Assembly: GCF_000699445.3 (NCBI RefSeq)
Contig: NC_067200.1
Location: 12,175,256-12,239,255, forward strand
From: Schistosoma haematobium
Lineage: Eukaryota; Platyhelminthes; Trematoda; Strigeidida; Schistosomatidae
Direction: 5' to 3'
DNA length: 64,000 nt
Of the stretch, positions 12,199-25,011 are shown one piece after another. The position numbers and the translations under genes were made by a program. Positions within the stretch are counted from its first letter, which is position 1. Every line of letters starts with the position of its first letter. The notes under the pieces were generated by a model that did not search any database, was not told the DNA's origin, and saw only the letters and a program-made list of their open reading frames with translations.

Positions 12199-12599
12199 TG
12201 CAGCGTGGCGTCGAGTTGAGATGAACACCGCTACCAAGAAACACGTGCCAAATAAATCAGAAGGCGTAGGTTGAACGTAACCAAATAGACCCATAAAATC
12301 TCCGAGAAGCCAAATACCAGAAGGCAATTAATGGACCGAGTCGAGTTATATTTGCTGGTGATCTCGTGGCATCGAGAGGATACCGAGATCGTGCCAGGAT
12401 ACAAGCTTGGTTACAGAACGTAACCGAATTCGCGCGAAGTTACAATCAAATTGTAAGTATAAGAATGGGAGCACAAAATAGCCGTCATTAGCACAGTCAA
12501 ACAAAAGCACGTTAAAACAAACACTGGTACAGTTGGTTATAATGATAATTGTTTTTTATTAAACCAGTCGTGTTCTCGTGATAAATGTGACTCACTACA
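12199..12599 (-). repeat. LTR 1 (outermost left)
   Basis: This LTR is 401 bp. The outer end reads TGCAGCG, where all inner LTRs read TGTAGCG. It has six T in the run near 12552, while inner LTRs have five; the other outermost LTR shares this. Its inner end is the usual CTACA. Preceded by AGAG. Confidence 0.9.
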
Positions 12600-12609
12600 G
12601 AAGCCCCCG

Positions 12610-13074
12610 CTAGAAAGGGTTTACACTTTCGATAAATAGCGGTTTAAATCGTGGGACTGATCGGCTGACGAGCGATTGTAGGACGGAAGAATTGGCGAAC
12701 AGGAAAGCGATCGTTGATCGTCGAGTTGCCAACGAAGGTCGTTTTCGGAGAACGGTACCAGGAGCGATGTGCTGTGTGTATTGCTTGAGTTGGCATGCTA
12801 CACCAGAGTGGTTTGTATCCAGAATCTGAAGATGGCGTTCGTAGGGGTCCGGACCAGAAACGCTGAAGACGTAGGACGAAACCACGTTGAGCCAAAAGAC
12901 CAGAAGCGACCATAACGACCATGTTCGAGACCAAGCGTATGCCAAGCATTCGAAACCAAAATATCGACTGAGTGCGTTGACAAGAGCATGGGTGGCCAGT
13001 CCAGCTTTCGCCAAAGTTGACTGAAGTCGACGGAACCAAACGGAGATGGTCGAAGGCGTGGGCTCAGGAAACAA
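12610..13074 (-). other. Third-ORF-like frame between pol and LTR (first of 11 copies)
   Basis: After the pol stop each unit has a 154-codon frame; a 131-codon frame overlaps it completely, and a 148-codon frame overlaps it in part and runs back into pol in another phase. The 154-codon frame has a fairly hydrophobic, Trp-rich segment (residues about 45-70) that could be a membrane stretch. Some Gypsy elements carry a third, envelope-like frame here, but I see no signal peptide, cleavage site or family motif, and this may be untranslated. Unit 6 (22955-23449) has 10 extra N-terminal codons because of a 1-base deletion in an A-run. Confidence 0.3.
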
Positions 13075-13155
13075 AAAGAAAATAAAAAAGAGAAGAGTGT
13101 AGCATGCGTGTAGTATAGGAGTAATCCTACACCGTATCGGTTGTTAACTGTGCGG

Positions 13156-14007
13156 CTAGTCGCGGAAGCGTACGGGCAACCGTACTCGGCGACCGGAACG
13201 TGAGACGGTAGTCTCGTTCGTGTCGCGTGAGCCTGCAATCTCATCCGAGGTCAGAGGCGGCGTGGTCTGCTGATCTGGACGTGAGACTGTCGTCTCATCC
13301 GTAGACGGTGCAGATGACGCGTGCTGTTGACCGGGACGTGAGAATGAGGTCTCAGATGAATCTAGCGTGGGACCTGAAGAAGATTTAAGGATCCCGCTAG
13401 GTTTGATAGGTCTAGCATTGAATCTCAGGTTACCAGATAGGGCATTGTCATCGACGTGTGCTGGTTTGAGACGATCAACGCTGACGATCTCGACGCGGCC
13501 ATGTCGATCAACCTTGAAGGTCTTTTCGTGACGAGCGATCACGTGAAAAGGGCCTTCGTAAGGTTGTTGCCAAGGTTTGCGTACCGAATCTACTCGTATG
13601 AAAACATGTGGACAGGTAGATAACTCTCGAGGGAGAGCGACCTGTCAGTGTTGTATTCGAGTCGACACCGGAGACAGAGTTCGCATAAATGCAGACAGTC
13701 GATGGACGTAGTCTGATTTACCGAAATCAGGTTTGCTCCGTGGTGTGAAGAATTCTACGGGCAGACGCAATGTCGTGCCGTATACCAGTTCAGCGGCGGA
13801 ACATTGTATATCTGCCTTCAAGCTCGTTCGAATACCTAAGGGGACGAGCGATAAGGTTTCGTACCAGTTGTCGTTCTCGTGTGCTCGTAGAGCACTTTTA
13901 AGTTGGCAGTGAAACCGTTCAACTTAACCATTTGATGCTGGGAGGTAGACGTTAATGAGTATGCGAATGCATTCCGTACCAAGCAGCCGGGTCAGCGAGG
14001 AGAATAG
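13156..14007 (-). pseudogene. Gypsy pol 3' fragment (integrase C-terminal part), unit 1
   Basis: A single frame of 284 codons starts just after the deletion junction. In order it shows the end of the integrase core (LFSSLTRLLGTE, then PASNG-stop-VERFHCQLKSAL, which holds the catalytic glutamate), the GIRTSLKADIQCSAAELVYG block typical of Gypsy integrases, the C-terminal barrel (WQQPYEGPFHVIARHEKTFK...VDRLKPAH), and a Ser/Thr-rich tail with three similar segments (ETSFSRPGQQ, ETTVSRPDQQ, ETTVSRSGRR) before the stop. The two catalytic aspartates, RNase H, RT, protease and most of gag are missing. In-frame stops are TAA at 13926-13924 and TGA at 13647-13645. No active integrase can be made from it. 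Confidence 0.85.
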
Positions 14008-14267
14008 TTAATAGGGAAAAATTTCTCGAATAAAGCGTGGAATTCATCATCACGCGAATAAAAAGTAACAAGGATTCGGTACACATACATGTGAGTCTAT
14101 TATATTAATACTAATCTTATCGTTATCCGTCATGTCGAGTATATTATCTATTAAAAATATGAAAATATACGACAGACGTGGATAGATAAATCATAGACCC
14201 ACCGAATCGGCTTCTTTGGAAGATTTGACCAGAAGTTGAGGCGTCTTCCAGAATACGGGTCACCAAT
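14008..14267 (-). other. PBS, leader and putative gag start joined to pol (unit 1; repeated in every unit)
   Basis: On the minus strand the LTR end CTACA is followed by AT and then the PBS TGGTGACCCG (14265-14256). The leader follows. An ATG at about 14132 opens MTDNDKISINIIDSH..., 27 codons to a TGA. A second frame continues (DDEFHALFEKFFP-like) to the junction with pol at about 14008-14025, where TAA directly precedes LFSSLTRLLG. I infer that gag codons about 1-40 were fused to the integrase end by a large internal deletion. Confidence 0.6.
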
Positions 14268-14667
14268 TGTAGCGTGGCGTCGAGTTGAGATGAACACCGC
14301 TACCAAGAAACACGTGCCAAATAAATCAGAAGGCGTAGGTTGAACGTAACCAAATAGACCCATAAAATCTCCGAGAAGCCAAATACCAGAAGGCAATTAA
14401 TGGACCGAGTCGAGTTATATTTGCTGGTGATCTCGTGGCATCGAGAGGATACCGAGATCGTGCCAGGATACAAGCTTGGTTACAGAACGTAACCGAATTC
14501 GCGCGAAGTTACAATCAAATTGTAAGTATAAGAATGGGAGCACAAAATAGCCGTCATTAGCACAGTCAAACAAAAGCACGTTAAAACAAACACTGGTACA
14601 GTTGGTTATAATGATAATTGTTTTTATTAAACCAGTCGTGTTCTCGTGATACATGTGACTCACTACA
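14268..14667 (-). repeat. LTR 2
   Basis: 400 bp, plus-strand ends TGTAG and CTACA. Private variant GATACATG instead of GATAAATG near 14652. The adjoining C tract has one extra C. The PBS of the unit to its left is at 14256-14265. Confidence 0.9.
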
Positions 14668-15224
14668 GAAGCCCCCCGCTAGAAAGGGTTTACACTTTCG
14701 ATAAATAGCGGTTTAAATCGTGGGACTGATCGGCTGACGAGCGATTGTAGGACGGGAGAATTGGCGAACAGGAAAGCGATCGTTGATCGTCGAGTTGCCA
14801 ACGAAGGTCGTTTTCGGAGAACGGTACCAGGAGCGATGTGCTGTGTGTATTGCTTGAGTTGGCATGCTACACCAGAGTGGTTTGTATCCAGAATCTGAAG
14901 ATGGCGTTCGTAGGGGTCCGGACCAGAAACGCTGAAGACGTAGGACGAAACCACGTTGAGCCAAAAGACCAGAAGCGACCATAACGACCATGTTCGAGAC
15001 CAAGCGTATGCCAAGCATTCGAAACCAAAATATCGACTGAGTGCGTTGACAAGAGCATGGGTGGCCAGTCCAGCTTTCGCCAAAGTTGACTGAAGTCGAC
15101 GGAACCAAACGGAGATGGTCGAAGGCGTGGGCTCAGGAAACAAAAAGAAAATAAAAAAGAGAAGAGTGTAGCATGCGTGTAGTATAGGAGTAATCCTACA
15201 CCGTATCGGTTGTTAACTGTGCGG

Positions 15225-16076
15225 CTAGTCGCGGAAGCGTACGGGCAACCGTACTCGGCGACCGGAACGTGAGACGGTAGTCTCGTTCGTGTCGCGTGAG
15301 CCTGCAATCTCATCCGAGGTCAGAGGCGGCGTGGTCTGCTGATCTGGACGTGAGACTGTCGTCTCATCCGTAGACGGTGCAGATGACGCGTGCTGTTGAC
15401 CGGGACGTGAGAATGAGGTCTCAGATGAATCTAGCGTGGGACCTGAAGAAGATTTAAGGATCCCGCTAGGTTTGATAGGTCTAGCATTGAATCTCAGGTT
15501 ACCAGATAGGGCATTGTCATCGACGTGTGCTGGTTTGAGACGATCAACGCTGACGATCTCGACGCGGCCATGTCGATCAACCTTGAAGGTCTTTTCGTGA
15601 CGAGCGATCACGTGAAAAGGGCCTTCGTAAGGTTGTTGCCAAGGTTTGCGTACCGAATCTACTCGTATGAAAACATGTGGACAGGTAGATAACTCTCGAG
15701 GGAGAGCGACCTGTCAGTGTTGTATTCGAGTCGACACCGGAGACAGAGTTCGCATAAATGCAGACAGTCGATGGACGTAGTCTGATTTACCGAAATCAGG
15801 TTTGCTCCGTGGTGTGAAGAATTCTACGGGCAGACGCAATGTCGTGCCGTATACCAGTTCAGCGGCGGAACATTGTATATCTGCCTTCAAGCTCGTTCGA
15901 ATACCTAAGGGGACGAGCGATAAGGTTTCGTACCAGTTGTCGTTCTCGTGTGCTCGTAGAGCACTTTTAAGTTGGCAGTGAAACCGTTCAACTTAACCAT
16001 TTGATGCTGGGAGGTAGACGTTAATGAGTATGCGAATGCATTCCGTACCAAGCAGCCGGGTCAGCGAGGAGAATAG
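15225..16076 (-). pseudogene. Gypsy pol 3' fragment, unit 2
   Basis: Same structure and same two stop codons as unit 1. Private change in the 3' region of this unit: GACGGGAG near 14753, giving Pro in place of Ser in the 154-codon frame. Confidence 0.85.
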
Positions 16077-16337
16077 TTAATAGGGAAAAATTTCTCGAAT
16101 AAAGCGTGGAATTCATCATCACGCGAATAAAAAGTAACAAGGATTCGGTACACATACATGTGAGTCTATTATATTAATACTAATCTTATCGTTATCCGTC
16201 ATGTCGAGTATATTATCTATTAAAAAATATGAAAATATACGACAGACGTGGATAGATAAATCATAGACCCACCGAATCGGCTTCTTTGGAAGATTTGACC
16301 AGAAGTTGAGGCGTCTTCCAGAATACGGGTCACCAAT

Positions 16338-16737
16338 TGTAGCGTGGCGTCGAGTTGAGATGAACACCGCTACCAAGAAACACGTGCCAAATAAATCAGA
16401 AGGCGTAGGTTGAACGTAACCAAATAGACCCATAAAATCTCCGAGAAGCCAAATACCAGAAGGCAATTAATGGACCGAGTCGAGTTATATTTGCTGGTGA
16501 TCTCGTGGCATCGAGAGGATACCGAGATCGTGCCAGGATACAAGCTTGGTTACAGAACGTAACCGAATTCGCGCGAAGTTACAATCAAATTGTAAGTATA
16601 AGAATGGGAGCACAAAATAGCCGTCATTAGCACAGTCAAACAAAAGCACGTTAAAACAAACACTGGTACAGTTGGTTATAATGATAATTGTTTTTATTAA
16701 ACCAGTCGTGTTCTCGTGATAAATGTGACTCACTACA
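16338..16737 (-). repeat. LTR 3
   Basis: 400 bp with the consensus inner sequence; TGTAG and CTACA ends. Confidence 0.9.
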
Positions 16738-17293
16738 GAAGCCCCCGCTAGAAAGGGTTTACACTTTCGATAAATAGCGGTTTAAATCGTGGGACTGATC
16801 GGCTGACGAGCGATTGTAGGACGGAAGAATTGGCGAACAGGAAAGCGATCGTTGATCGTCGAGTTGCCAACGAAGGTCGTTTTCGGAGAACGGTACCAGG
16901 AGCGATGTGCTGTGTGTATTGCTTGAGTTGGCATGCTACACCAGAGTGGTTTGTATCCAGAATCTGAAGATGGCGTTCGTAGGGGTCCGGACCAGAAACG
17001 CTGAAGACGTAGGACGAAACCACGTTGAGCCAAAAGACCAGAAGCGACCATAACGACCATGTTCGAGACCAAGCGTATGCCAAGCATTCGAAACCAAAAT
17101 ATCGACTGAGTGCGTTGACAAGAGCATGGGTGGCCAGTCCAGCTTTCGCCAAAGTTGACTGAAGTCGACGGAACCAAACGGAGATGGTCGAAGGCGTGGG
17201 CTCAGGAAACAAAAAGAAAATAAAAAAGAGAAGAGTGTAGCATGCGTGTAGTATAGGAGTAATCCTACACCGTATCGGTTGTTAACTGTGCGG

Positions 17294-18145
17294 CTAGTCG
17301 CGGAAGCGTACGGGCAACCGTACTCGGCGACCGGAACGTGAGACGGTAGTCTCGTTCGTGTCGCGTGAGCCTGCAATCTCATCCGAGGTCAGAGGCGGCG
17401 TGGTCTGCTGATCTGGACGTGAGACTGTCGTCTCATCCGTAGACGGTGCAGATGACGCGTGCTGTTGACCGGGACGTGAGAATGAGGTCTCAGATGAATC
17501 TAGCGTGGGACCTGAAGAAGATTTAAGGATCCCGCTAGGTTTGATAGGTCTAGCATTGAATCTCAGGTTACCAGATAGGGCATTGTCATCGACGTGTGCT
17601 GGTTTGAGACGATCAACGCTGACGATCTCGACGCGGCCATGTCGATCAACCTTGAAGGTCTTTTCGTGACGAGCGATCACGTGAAAAGGGCCTTCGTAAG
17701 GTTGTTGCCAAGGTTTGCGTACCGAATCTACTCGTATGAAAACATGTGGACAGGTAGATAACTCTCGAGGGAGAGCGACCTGTCAGTGTTGTATTCGAGT
17801 CGACACCGGAGACAGAGTTCGCATAAATGCAGACAGTCGATGGACGTAGTCTGATTTACCGAAATCAGGTTTGCTCCGTGGTGTGAAGAATTCTACGGGC
17901 AGACGCAATGTCGTGCCGTATACCAGTTCAGCGGCGGAACATTGTATATCTGCCTTCAAGCTCGTTCGAATACCTAAGGGGACGAGCGATAAGGTTTCGT
18001 ACCAGTTGTCGTTCTCGTGTGCTCGTAGAGCACTTTTAAGTTGGCAGTGAAACCGTTCAACTTAACCATTTGATGCTGGGAGGTAGACGTTAATGAGTAT
18101 GCGAATGCATTCCGTACCAAGCAGCCGGGTCAGCGAGGAGAATAG
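17294..18145 (-). pseudogene. Gypsy pol 3' fragment, unit 3
   Basis: As unit 1, with no private change noticed in this segment. Confidence 0.85.
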
Positions 18146-18406
18146 TTAATAGGGAAAAATTTCTCGAATAAAGCGTGGAATTCATCATCACGCGAATAAA
18201 AAGTAACAAGGATTCGGTACACATACATGTGAGTCTATTATATTAATACTAATCTTATCGTTATCCGTCATGTCGAGTATATTATCTATTAAAAAATATG
18301 AAAATATACGACAGACGTGGATAGATAAATCATAGACCCACCGAATCGGCTTCTTTGGAAGATTTGACCAGAAGTTGAGGCGTCTTCCAGAATACGGGTC
18401 ACCAAT

Positions 18407-18806
18407 TGTAGCGTGGCGTCGAGTTGAGATGAACACCGCTACCAAGAAACACGTGCCAAATAAATCAGAAGGCGTAGGTTGAACGTAACCAAATAGACCC
18501 ATAAAATCTCCGAGAAGCCAAATACCAGAAGGCAATTAATGGACCGAGTCGAGTTATATTTGCTGGTGATCTCGTGGCATCGAGAGGATACCGAGATCGT
18601 GCCAGGATACAAGCTTGGTTACAGAACGTAACCGAATTCGCGCGAAGTTACAATCAAATTGTAAGTATAAGAATGGGAGCACAAAATAGCCGTCATTAGC
18701 ACAGTCAAACAAAAGCACGTTAAAACAAACACTGGTACAGTTGGTTATAATGATAATTGTTTTTATTAAACCAGTCGTGTTCTCGTGATAAATGTGACTC
18801 ACTACA
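18407..18806 (-). repeat. LTR 4
   Basis: 400 bp, consensus inner sequence. Confidence 0.9.
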
Positions 18807-19362
18807 GAAGCCCCCGCTAGAAAGGGTTTACACTTTCGATAAATAGCGGTTTAAATCGTGGGACTGATCGGCTGACGAGCGATTGTAGGACGGAAGAATT
18901 GGCGAACAGGAAAGCGATCGTTGATCGTCGAGTTGCCAACGAAGGTCGTTTTCGGAGAACGGTACCAGGAGCGATGTGCTGTGTGTATTGCTTGAGTTGG
19001 CATGCTACACCAGAGTGGTTTGTATCCAGAATCTGAAGATGGCGTTCGTAGGGGTCCGGACCAGAAACGCTGAAGACGTAGGACGAAACCACGTTGAGCC
19101 AAAAGACCAGAAGCGACCATAACGACCATGTTCGAGACCAAGCGTATGCCAAGCATTCGAAACCAAAATATCGACTGAGTGCGTTGACAAGAGCATGGGT
19201 GGCCAGTCCAGCTTTCGCCAAAGTTGACTGAAGTCGACGGAACCAAACGGAGATGGTCGAAGGCGTGGGCTCAGGAAACAAAAAGAAAATAAAAAAGAGA
19301 AGAGTGTAGCATGCGTGTAGTATAGGAGTAATCCTACACCGTATCGGTTGTTAACTGTGCGG

Positions 19363-20214
19363 CTAGTCGCGGAAGCGTACGGGCAACCGTACTCGGCGAC
19401 CGGAACGTGAGACGGTAGTCTCGTTCGTGTCGCGTGAGCCTGCAATCTCATCCGAGGTCAGAGGCGGCGTGGTCTGCTGATCTGGACGTGAGACTGTCGT
19501 CTCATCCGTAGACGGTGCAGATGACGCGTGCTGTTGACCGGGACGTGAGAATGAGGTCTCAGATGAATCTAGCGTGGGACCTGAAGAAGATTTAAGGATC
19601 CCGCTAGGTTTGATAGGTCTAGCATTGAATCTCAGGTTACCAGATAGGGCATTGTCATCGACGTGTGCTGGTTTGAGACGATCAACGCTGACGATCTCGA
19701 CGCGGCCATGTCGATCAACCTTGAAGGTCTTTTCGTGACGAGCGATCACGTGAAAAGGGCCTTCGTAAGGTTGTTGCCAAGGTTTGCGTACCGAATCTAC
19801 TCGTATGAAAACATGTGGACAGGTAGATAACTCTCGAGGGAGAGCGACCTGTCAGTGTTGTATTCGAGTCGACACCGGAGACAGAGTTCGCATAAATGCA
19901 GACAGTCGATGGACGTAGTCTGATTTACCGAAATCAGGTTTGCTCCGTGGTGTGAAGAATTCTACGGGCAGACGCAATGTCGTGCCGTATACCAGTTCAG
20001 CGGCGGAACATTGTATATCTGCCTTCAAGCTCGTTCGAATACCTAAGGGGACGAGCGATAAGGTTTCGTACCAGTTGTCGTTCTCGTGTGCTCGTAGAGC
20101 ACTTTTAAGTTGGCAGTGAAACCGTTCAACTTAACCATTTGATGCTGGGAGGTAGACGTTAATGAGTATGCGAATGCATTCCGTACCAAGCAGCCGGGTC
20201 AGCGAGGAGAATAG
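19363..20214 (-). pseudogene. Gypsy pol 3' fragment, unit 4
   Basis: As unit 1, with no private change noticed in this segment. Confidence 0.85.
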
Positions 20215-20475
20215 TTAATAGGGAAAAATTTCTCGAATAAAGCGTGGAATTCATCATCACGCGAATAAAAAGTAACAAGGATTCGGTACACATACATGTG
20301 AGTCTATTATATTAATACTAATCTTATCGTTATCCGTCATGTCGAGTATATTATCTATTAAAAAATATGAAAATATACGACAGACGTGGATAGATAAATC
20401 ATAGACCCACCGAATCGGCTTCTTTGGAAGATTTGACCAGAAGTTGAGGCGTCTTCCAGAATACGGGTCACCAAT

Positions 20476-20875
20476 TGTAGCGTGGCGTCGAGTTGAGATG
20501 AACACCGCTACCAAGAAACACGTGCCAAATAAATCAGAAGGCGTAGGTTGAACGTAACCAAATAGACCCATAAAATCTCCGAGAAGCCAAATACCAGGAG
20601 GCAATTAATGGACCGAGTCGAGTTATATTTGCTGGTGATCTCGTGGCATCGAGAGGATACCGAGATCGTGCCAGGATACAAGCTTGGTTACAGAACGTAA
20701 CCGAATTCGCGCGAAGTTACAATCAAATTGTAAGTATAAGAATGGGAGCACAAAATAGCCGTCATTAGCACAGTCAAACAAAAGCACGTTAAAACAAACA
20801 CTGGTACAGTTGGTTATAATGATAATTGTTTTTATTAAACCAGTCGTGTTCTCGTGATAAATGTGACTCACTACA
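20476..20875 (-). repeat. LTR 5
   Basis: 400 bp. It carries CCAGGAGGC near 20598 where most copies have CCAGAAGGC, a variant shared only with LTR 7. Confidence 0.9.
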
Positions 20876-21431
20876 GAAGCCCCCGCTAGAAAGGGTTTAC
20901 ACTTTCGATAAATAGCGGTTTAAATCGTGGGACTGATCGGCTGACGAGCGATTGTAGGACGGAAGAATTGGCGAACAGGAAAGCGATCGTTGATCGTCGA
21001 GTTGCCAACGAAGGTCGTTTTCGGAGAACGGTACCAGGAGCGATGTGCTGTGTGTATTGCTTGAGTTGGCATGCTACACCAGAGTGGTTTGTATCCAGAA
21101 TCTGAAGATGGCGTTCGTAGGGGTCCGGACCAGAAACGCTGAAGACGTAGGACGAAACCACGTTGAGCCAAAAGACCAGAAGCGACCATAACGACCATGT
21201 TCGAGACCAAGCGTATGCCAAGCATTCGAAACCAAAATATCGACTGAGTGCGTTGACAAGAGCATGGGTGGCCAGTCCAGCTTTCGCCAAAGTTGACTGA
21301 AGTCGACGGAACCAAACGGAGATGGTCGAAGGCGTGGGCTCAGGAAACAAAAAGAAAATAAAAAAGAGAAGAGTGTAGCATGCGTGTAGTATAGGAGTAA
21401 TCCTACACCGTATCGGTTGTTAACTGTGCGG

Positions 21432-22283
21432 CTAGTCGCGGAAGCGTACGGGCAACCGTACTCGGCGACCGGAACGTGAGACGGTAGTCTCGTTCGTGTC
21501 GCGTGAGCCTGCAATCTCATCCGAGGTCAGAGGCGGCGTGGTCTGCTGATCTGGACGTGAGACTGTCGTCTCATCCGTAGACGGTGCAGATGACGCGTGC
21601 TGTTGACCGGGACGTGAGAATGAGGTCTCAGATGAATCTAGCGTGGGACCTGAAGAAGATTTAAGAATCCCGCTAGGTTTGATAGGTCTAGCATTGAATC
21701 TCAGGTTACCAGATAGGGCATTGTCATCGACGTGTGCTGGTTTGAGACGATCAACGCTGACGATCTCGACGCGGCCATGTCGATCAACCTTGAAGGTCTT
21801 TTCGTGACGAGCGATCACGTGAAAAGGGCCTTCGTAAGGTTGTTGCCAAGGTTTGCGTACCGAATCTACTCGTATGAAAACATGTGGACAGGTAGATAAC
21901 TCTCGAGGGAGAGCGACCTGTCAGTGTTGTATTCGAGTCGACACCGGAGACAGAGTTCGCATAAATGCAGACAGTCGATGGACGTAGTCTGATTTACCGA
22001 AATCAGGTTTGCTCCGTGGTGTGAAGAATTCTACGGGCAGACGCAATGTCGTGCCGTATACCAGTTCAGCGGCGGAACATTGTATATCTGCCTTCAAGCT
22101 CGTTCGAATACCTAAGGGGACGAGCGATAAGGTTTCGTACCAGTTGTCGTTCTCGTGTGCTCGTAGAGCACTTTTAAGTTGGCAGTGAAACCGTTCAACT
22201 TAACCATTTGATGCTGGGAGGTAGACGTTAATGAGTATGCGAATGCATTCCGTACCAAGCAGCCGGGTCAGCGAGGAGAATAG
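21432..22283 (-). pseudogene. Gypsy pol 3' fragment, unit 5
   Basis: As unit 1. Private change TTAAGAATCC near 21666 (others TTAAGGATCC), which removes a BamHI-type GGATCC word and is silent in the frame. Confidence 0.85.
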
Positions 22284-22544
22284 TTAATAGGGAAAAATTT
22301 CTCGAATAAAGCGTGGAATTCATCATCACGCGAATAAAAAGTAACAAGGATTCGGTACACATACATGTGAGTCTATTATATTAATACTAATCTTATCGTT
22401 ATCCGTCATGTCGAGTATATTATCTATTAAAAAATATGAAAATATACGACAGACGTGGATAGATAAATCATAGACCCACCGAATCGGCTTCTTTGGAAGA
22501 TTTGACCAGAAGTTGAGGCGTCTTCCAGAATACGGGTCACCAAT

Positions 22545-22944
22545 TGTAGCGTGGCGTCGAGTTGAGATGAACACCGCTACCAAGAAACACGTGCCAAATA
22601 AATCAGAAGGCGTAGGTTGAACGTAACCAAATAGACCCATAAAATCTCCGAGAAGCCAAATACCAGAAGGCAATTAATGGACCGAGTCGAGTTATATTTG
22701 CTGGTGATCTCGTGGCATCGAGAGGATACCGAGATCGTGCCAGGATACAAGCTTGGTTACAGAACGTAACCGAATTCGCGCGAAGTTACAATCAAATTGT
22801 AAGTATAAGAATGGGAGCACAAAATAGCCGTCATTAGCACAGTCAAACAAAAGCACGTTAAAACAAACACTGGTACAGTTGGTTATAATGATAATTGTTT
22901 TTATTAAACCAGTCGTGTTCTCGTGATAAATGTGACTCACTACA
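22545..22944 (-). repeat. LTR 6
   Basis: 400 bp, consensus inner sequence. Confidence 0.9.
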
Positions 22945-23499
22945 GAAGCCCCCGCTAGAAAGGGTTTACACTTTCGATAAATAGCGGTTTAAATCGTGGG
23001 ACTGATCGGCTGACGAGCGATTGTAGGACGGAAGAATTGGCGAACAGGAAAGCGATCGTTGATCGTCGAGTTGCCAACGAAGGTCGTTTTCGGAGAACGG
23101 TACCAGGAGCGATGTGCTGTGTGTATTGCTTGAGTTGGCATGCTACACCAGAGTGGTTTGTATCCAGAATCTGAAGATGGCGTTCGTAGGGGTCCGGACC
23201 AGAAACGCTGAAGACGTAGGACGAAACCACGTTGAGCCAAAAGACCAGAAGCGACCATAACGACCATGTTCGAGACCAAGCGTATGCCAAGCATTCGAAA
23301 CCAAAATATCGACTGAGTGCGTTGACAAGAGCATGGGTGGCCAGTCCAGCTTTCGCCAAAGTTGACTGAAGTCGACGGAACCAAACGGAGATGGTCGAAG
23401 GCGTGGGCTCAGGAAACAAAAAGAAAATAAAAAGAGAAGAGTGTAGCATGCGTGTAGTATAGGAGTAATCCTACACCGTATCGGTTGTTAACTGTGCGG

Positions 23500-24351
23500 C
23501 TAGTCGCGGAAGCGTACGGGCAACCGTACTCGGCGACCGGAACGTGAGACGGTAGTCTCGTTCGTGTCGCGTGAGCCTGCAATCTCATCCGAGGTCAGAG
23601 GCGGCGTGGTCTGCTGATCTGGACGTGAGACTGTCGTCTCATCCGTAGACGGTGCAGATGACGCGTGCTGTTGACCGGGACGTGAGAATGAGGTCTCAGA
23701 TGAATCTAGCGTGGGACCTGAAGAAGATTTAAGGATCCCGCTAGGTTTGATAGGTCTAGCATTGAATCTCAGGTTACCAGATAGGGCATTGTCATCGACG
23801 TGTGCTGGTTTGAGACGATCAACGCTGACGATCTCGACGCGGCCATGTCGATCAACCTTGAAGGTCTTTTCGTGACGAGCGATCACGTGAAAAGGGCCTT
23901 CGTAAGGTTGTTGCCAAGGTTTGCGTACCGAATCTACTCGTATGAAAACATGTGGACAGGTAGATAACTCTCGAGGGAGAGCGACCTGTCAGTGTTGTAT
24001 TCGAGTCGACACCGGAGACAGAGTTCGCATAAATGCAGACAGTCGATGGACGTAGTCTGATTTACCGAAATCAGGTTTGCTCCGTGGTGTGAAGAATTCT
24101 ACGGGCAGACGCAATGTCGTGCCGTATACCAGTTCAGCGGCGGAACATTGTATATCTGCCTTCAAGCTCGTTCGAATACCTAAGGGGACGAGCGATAAGG
24201 TTTCGTACCAGTTGTCGTTCTCGTGTGCTCGTAGAGCACTTTTAAGTTGGCAGTGAAACCGTTCAACTTAACCATTTGATGCTGGGAGGTAGACGTTAAT
24301 GAGTATGCGAATGCATTCCGTACCAAGCAGCCGGGTCAGCGAGGAGAATAG
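23500..24351 (-). pseudogene. Gypsy pol 3' fragment, unit 6
   Basis: As unit 1. The unit is 2067 bp: one A is missing in the AATAAAAAGAG run near 23430 and one in the GGGAAAATTTC run near 24362. Confidence 0.85.
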
Positions 24352-24611
24352 TTAATAGGGAAAATTTCTCGAATAAAGCGTGGAATTCATCATCACGCGA
24401 ATAAAAAGTAACAAGGATTCGGTACACATACATGTGAGTCTATTATATTAATACTAATCTTATCGTTATCCGTCATGTCGAGTATATTATCTATTAAAAA
24501 ATATGAAAATATACGACAGACGTGGATAGATAAATCATAGACCCACCGAATCGGCTTCTTTGGAAGATTTGACCAGAAGTTGAGGCGTCTTCCAGAATAC
24601 GGGTCACCAAT

Positions 24612-25011
24612 TGTAGCGTGGCGTCGAGTTGAGATGAACACCGCTACCAAGAAACACGTGCCAAATAAATCAGAAGGCGTAGGTTGAACGTAACCAAATA
24701 GACCCATAAAATCTCCGAGAAGCCAAATACCAGGAGGCAATTAATGGACCGAGTCGAGTTATATTTGCTGGTGATCTCGTGGCATCGAGAGGATACCGAG
24801 ATCGTGCCAGGATACAAGCTTGGTTACAGAACGTAACCGAATTCGCGCGAAGTTACAATCAAATTGTAAGTATAAGAATGGGAGCACAAAATAGCCGTCA
24901 TTAGCACAGTCAAACAAAAGCACGTTAAAACAAACACTGGTACAGTTGGTTATAATGATAATTGTTTTTATTAAACCAGTCGTGTTCTCGTGATAAATGT
25001 GACTCACTACA
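24612..25011 (-). repeat. LTR 7
   Basis: 400 bp. It shares the CCAGGAGGC variant with LTR 5, two units away. Confidence 0.9.
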
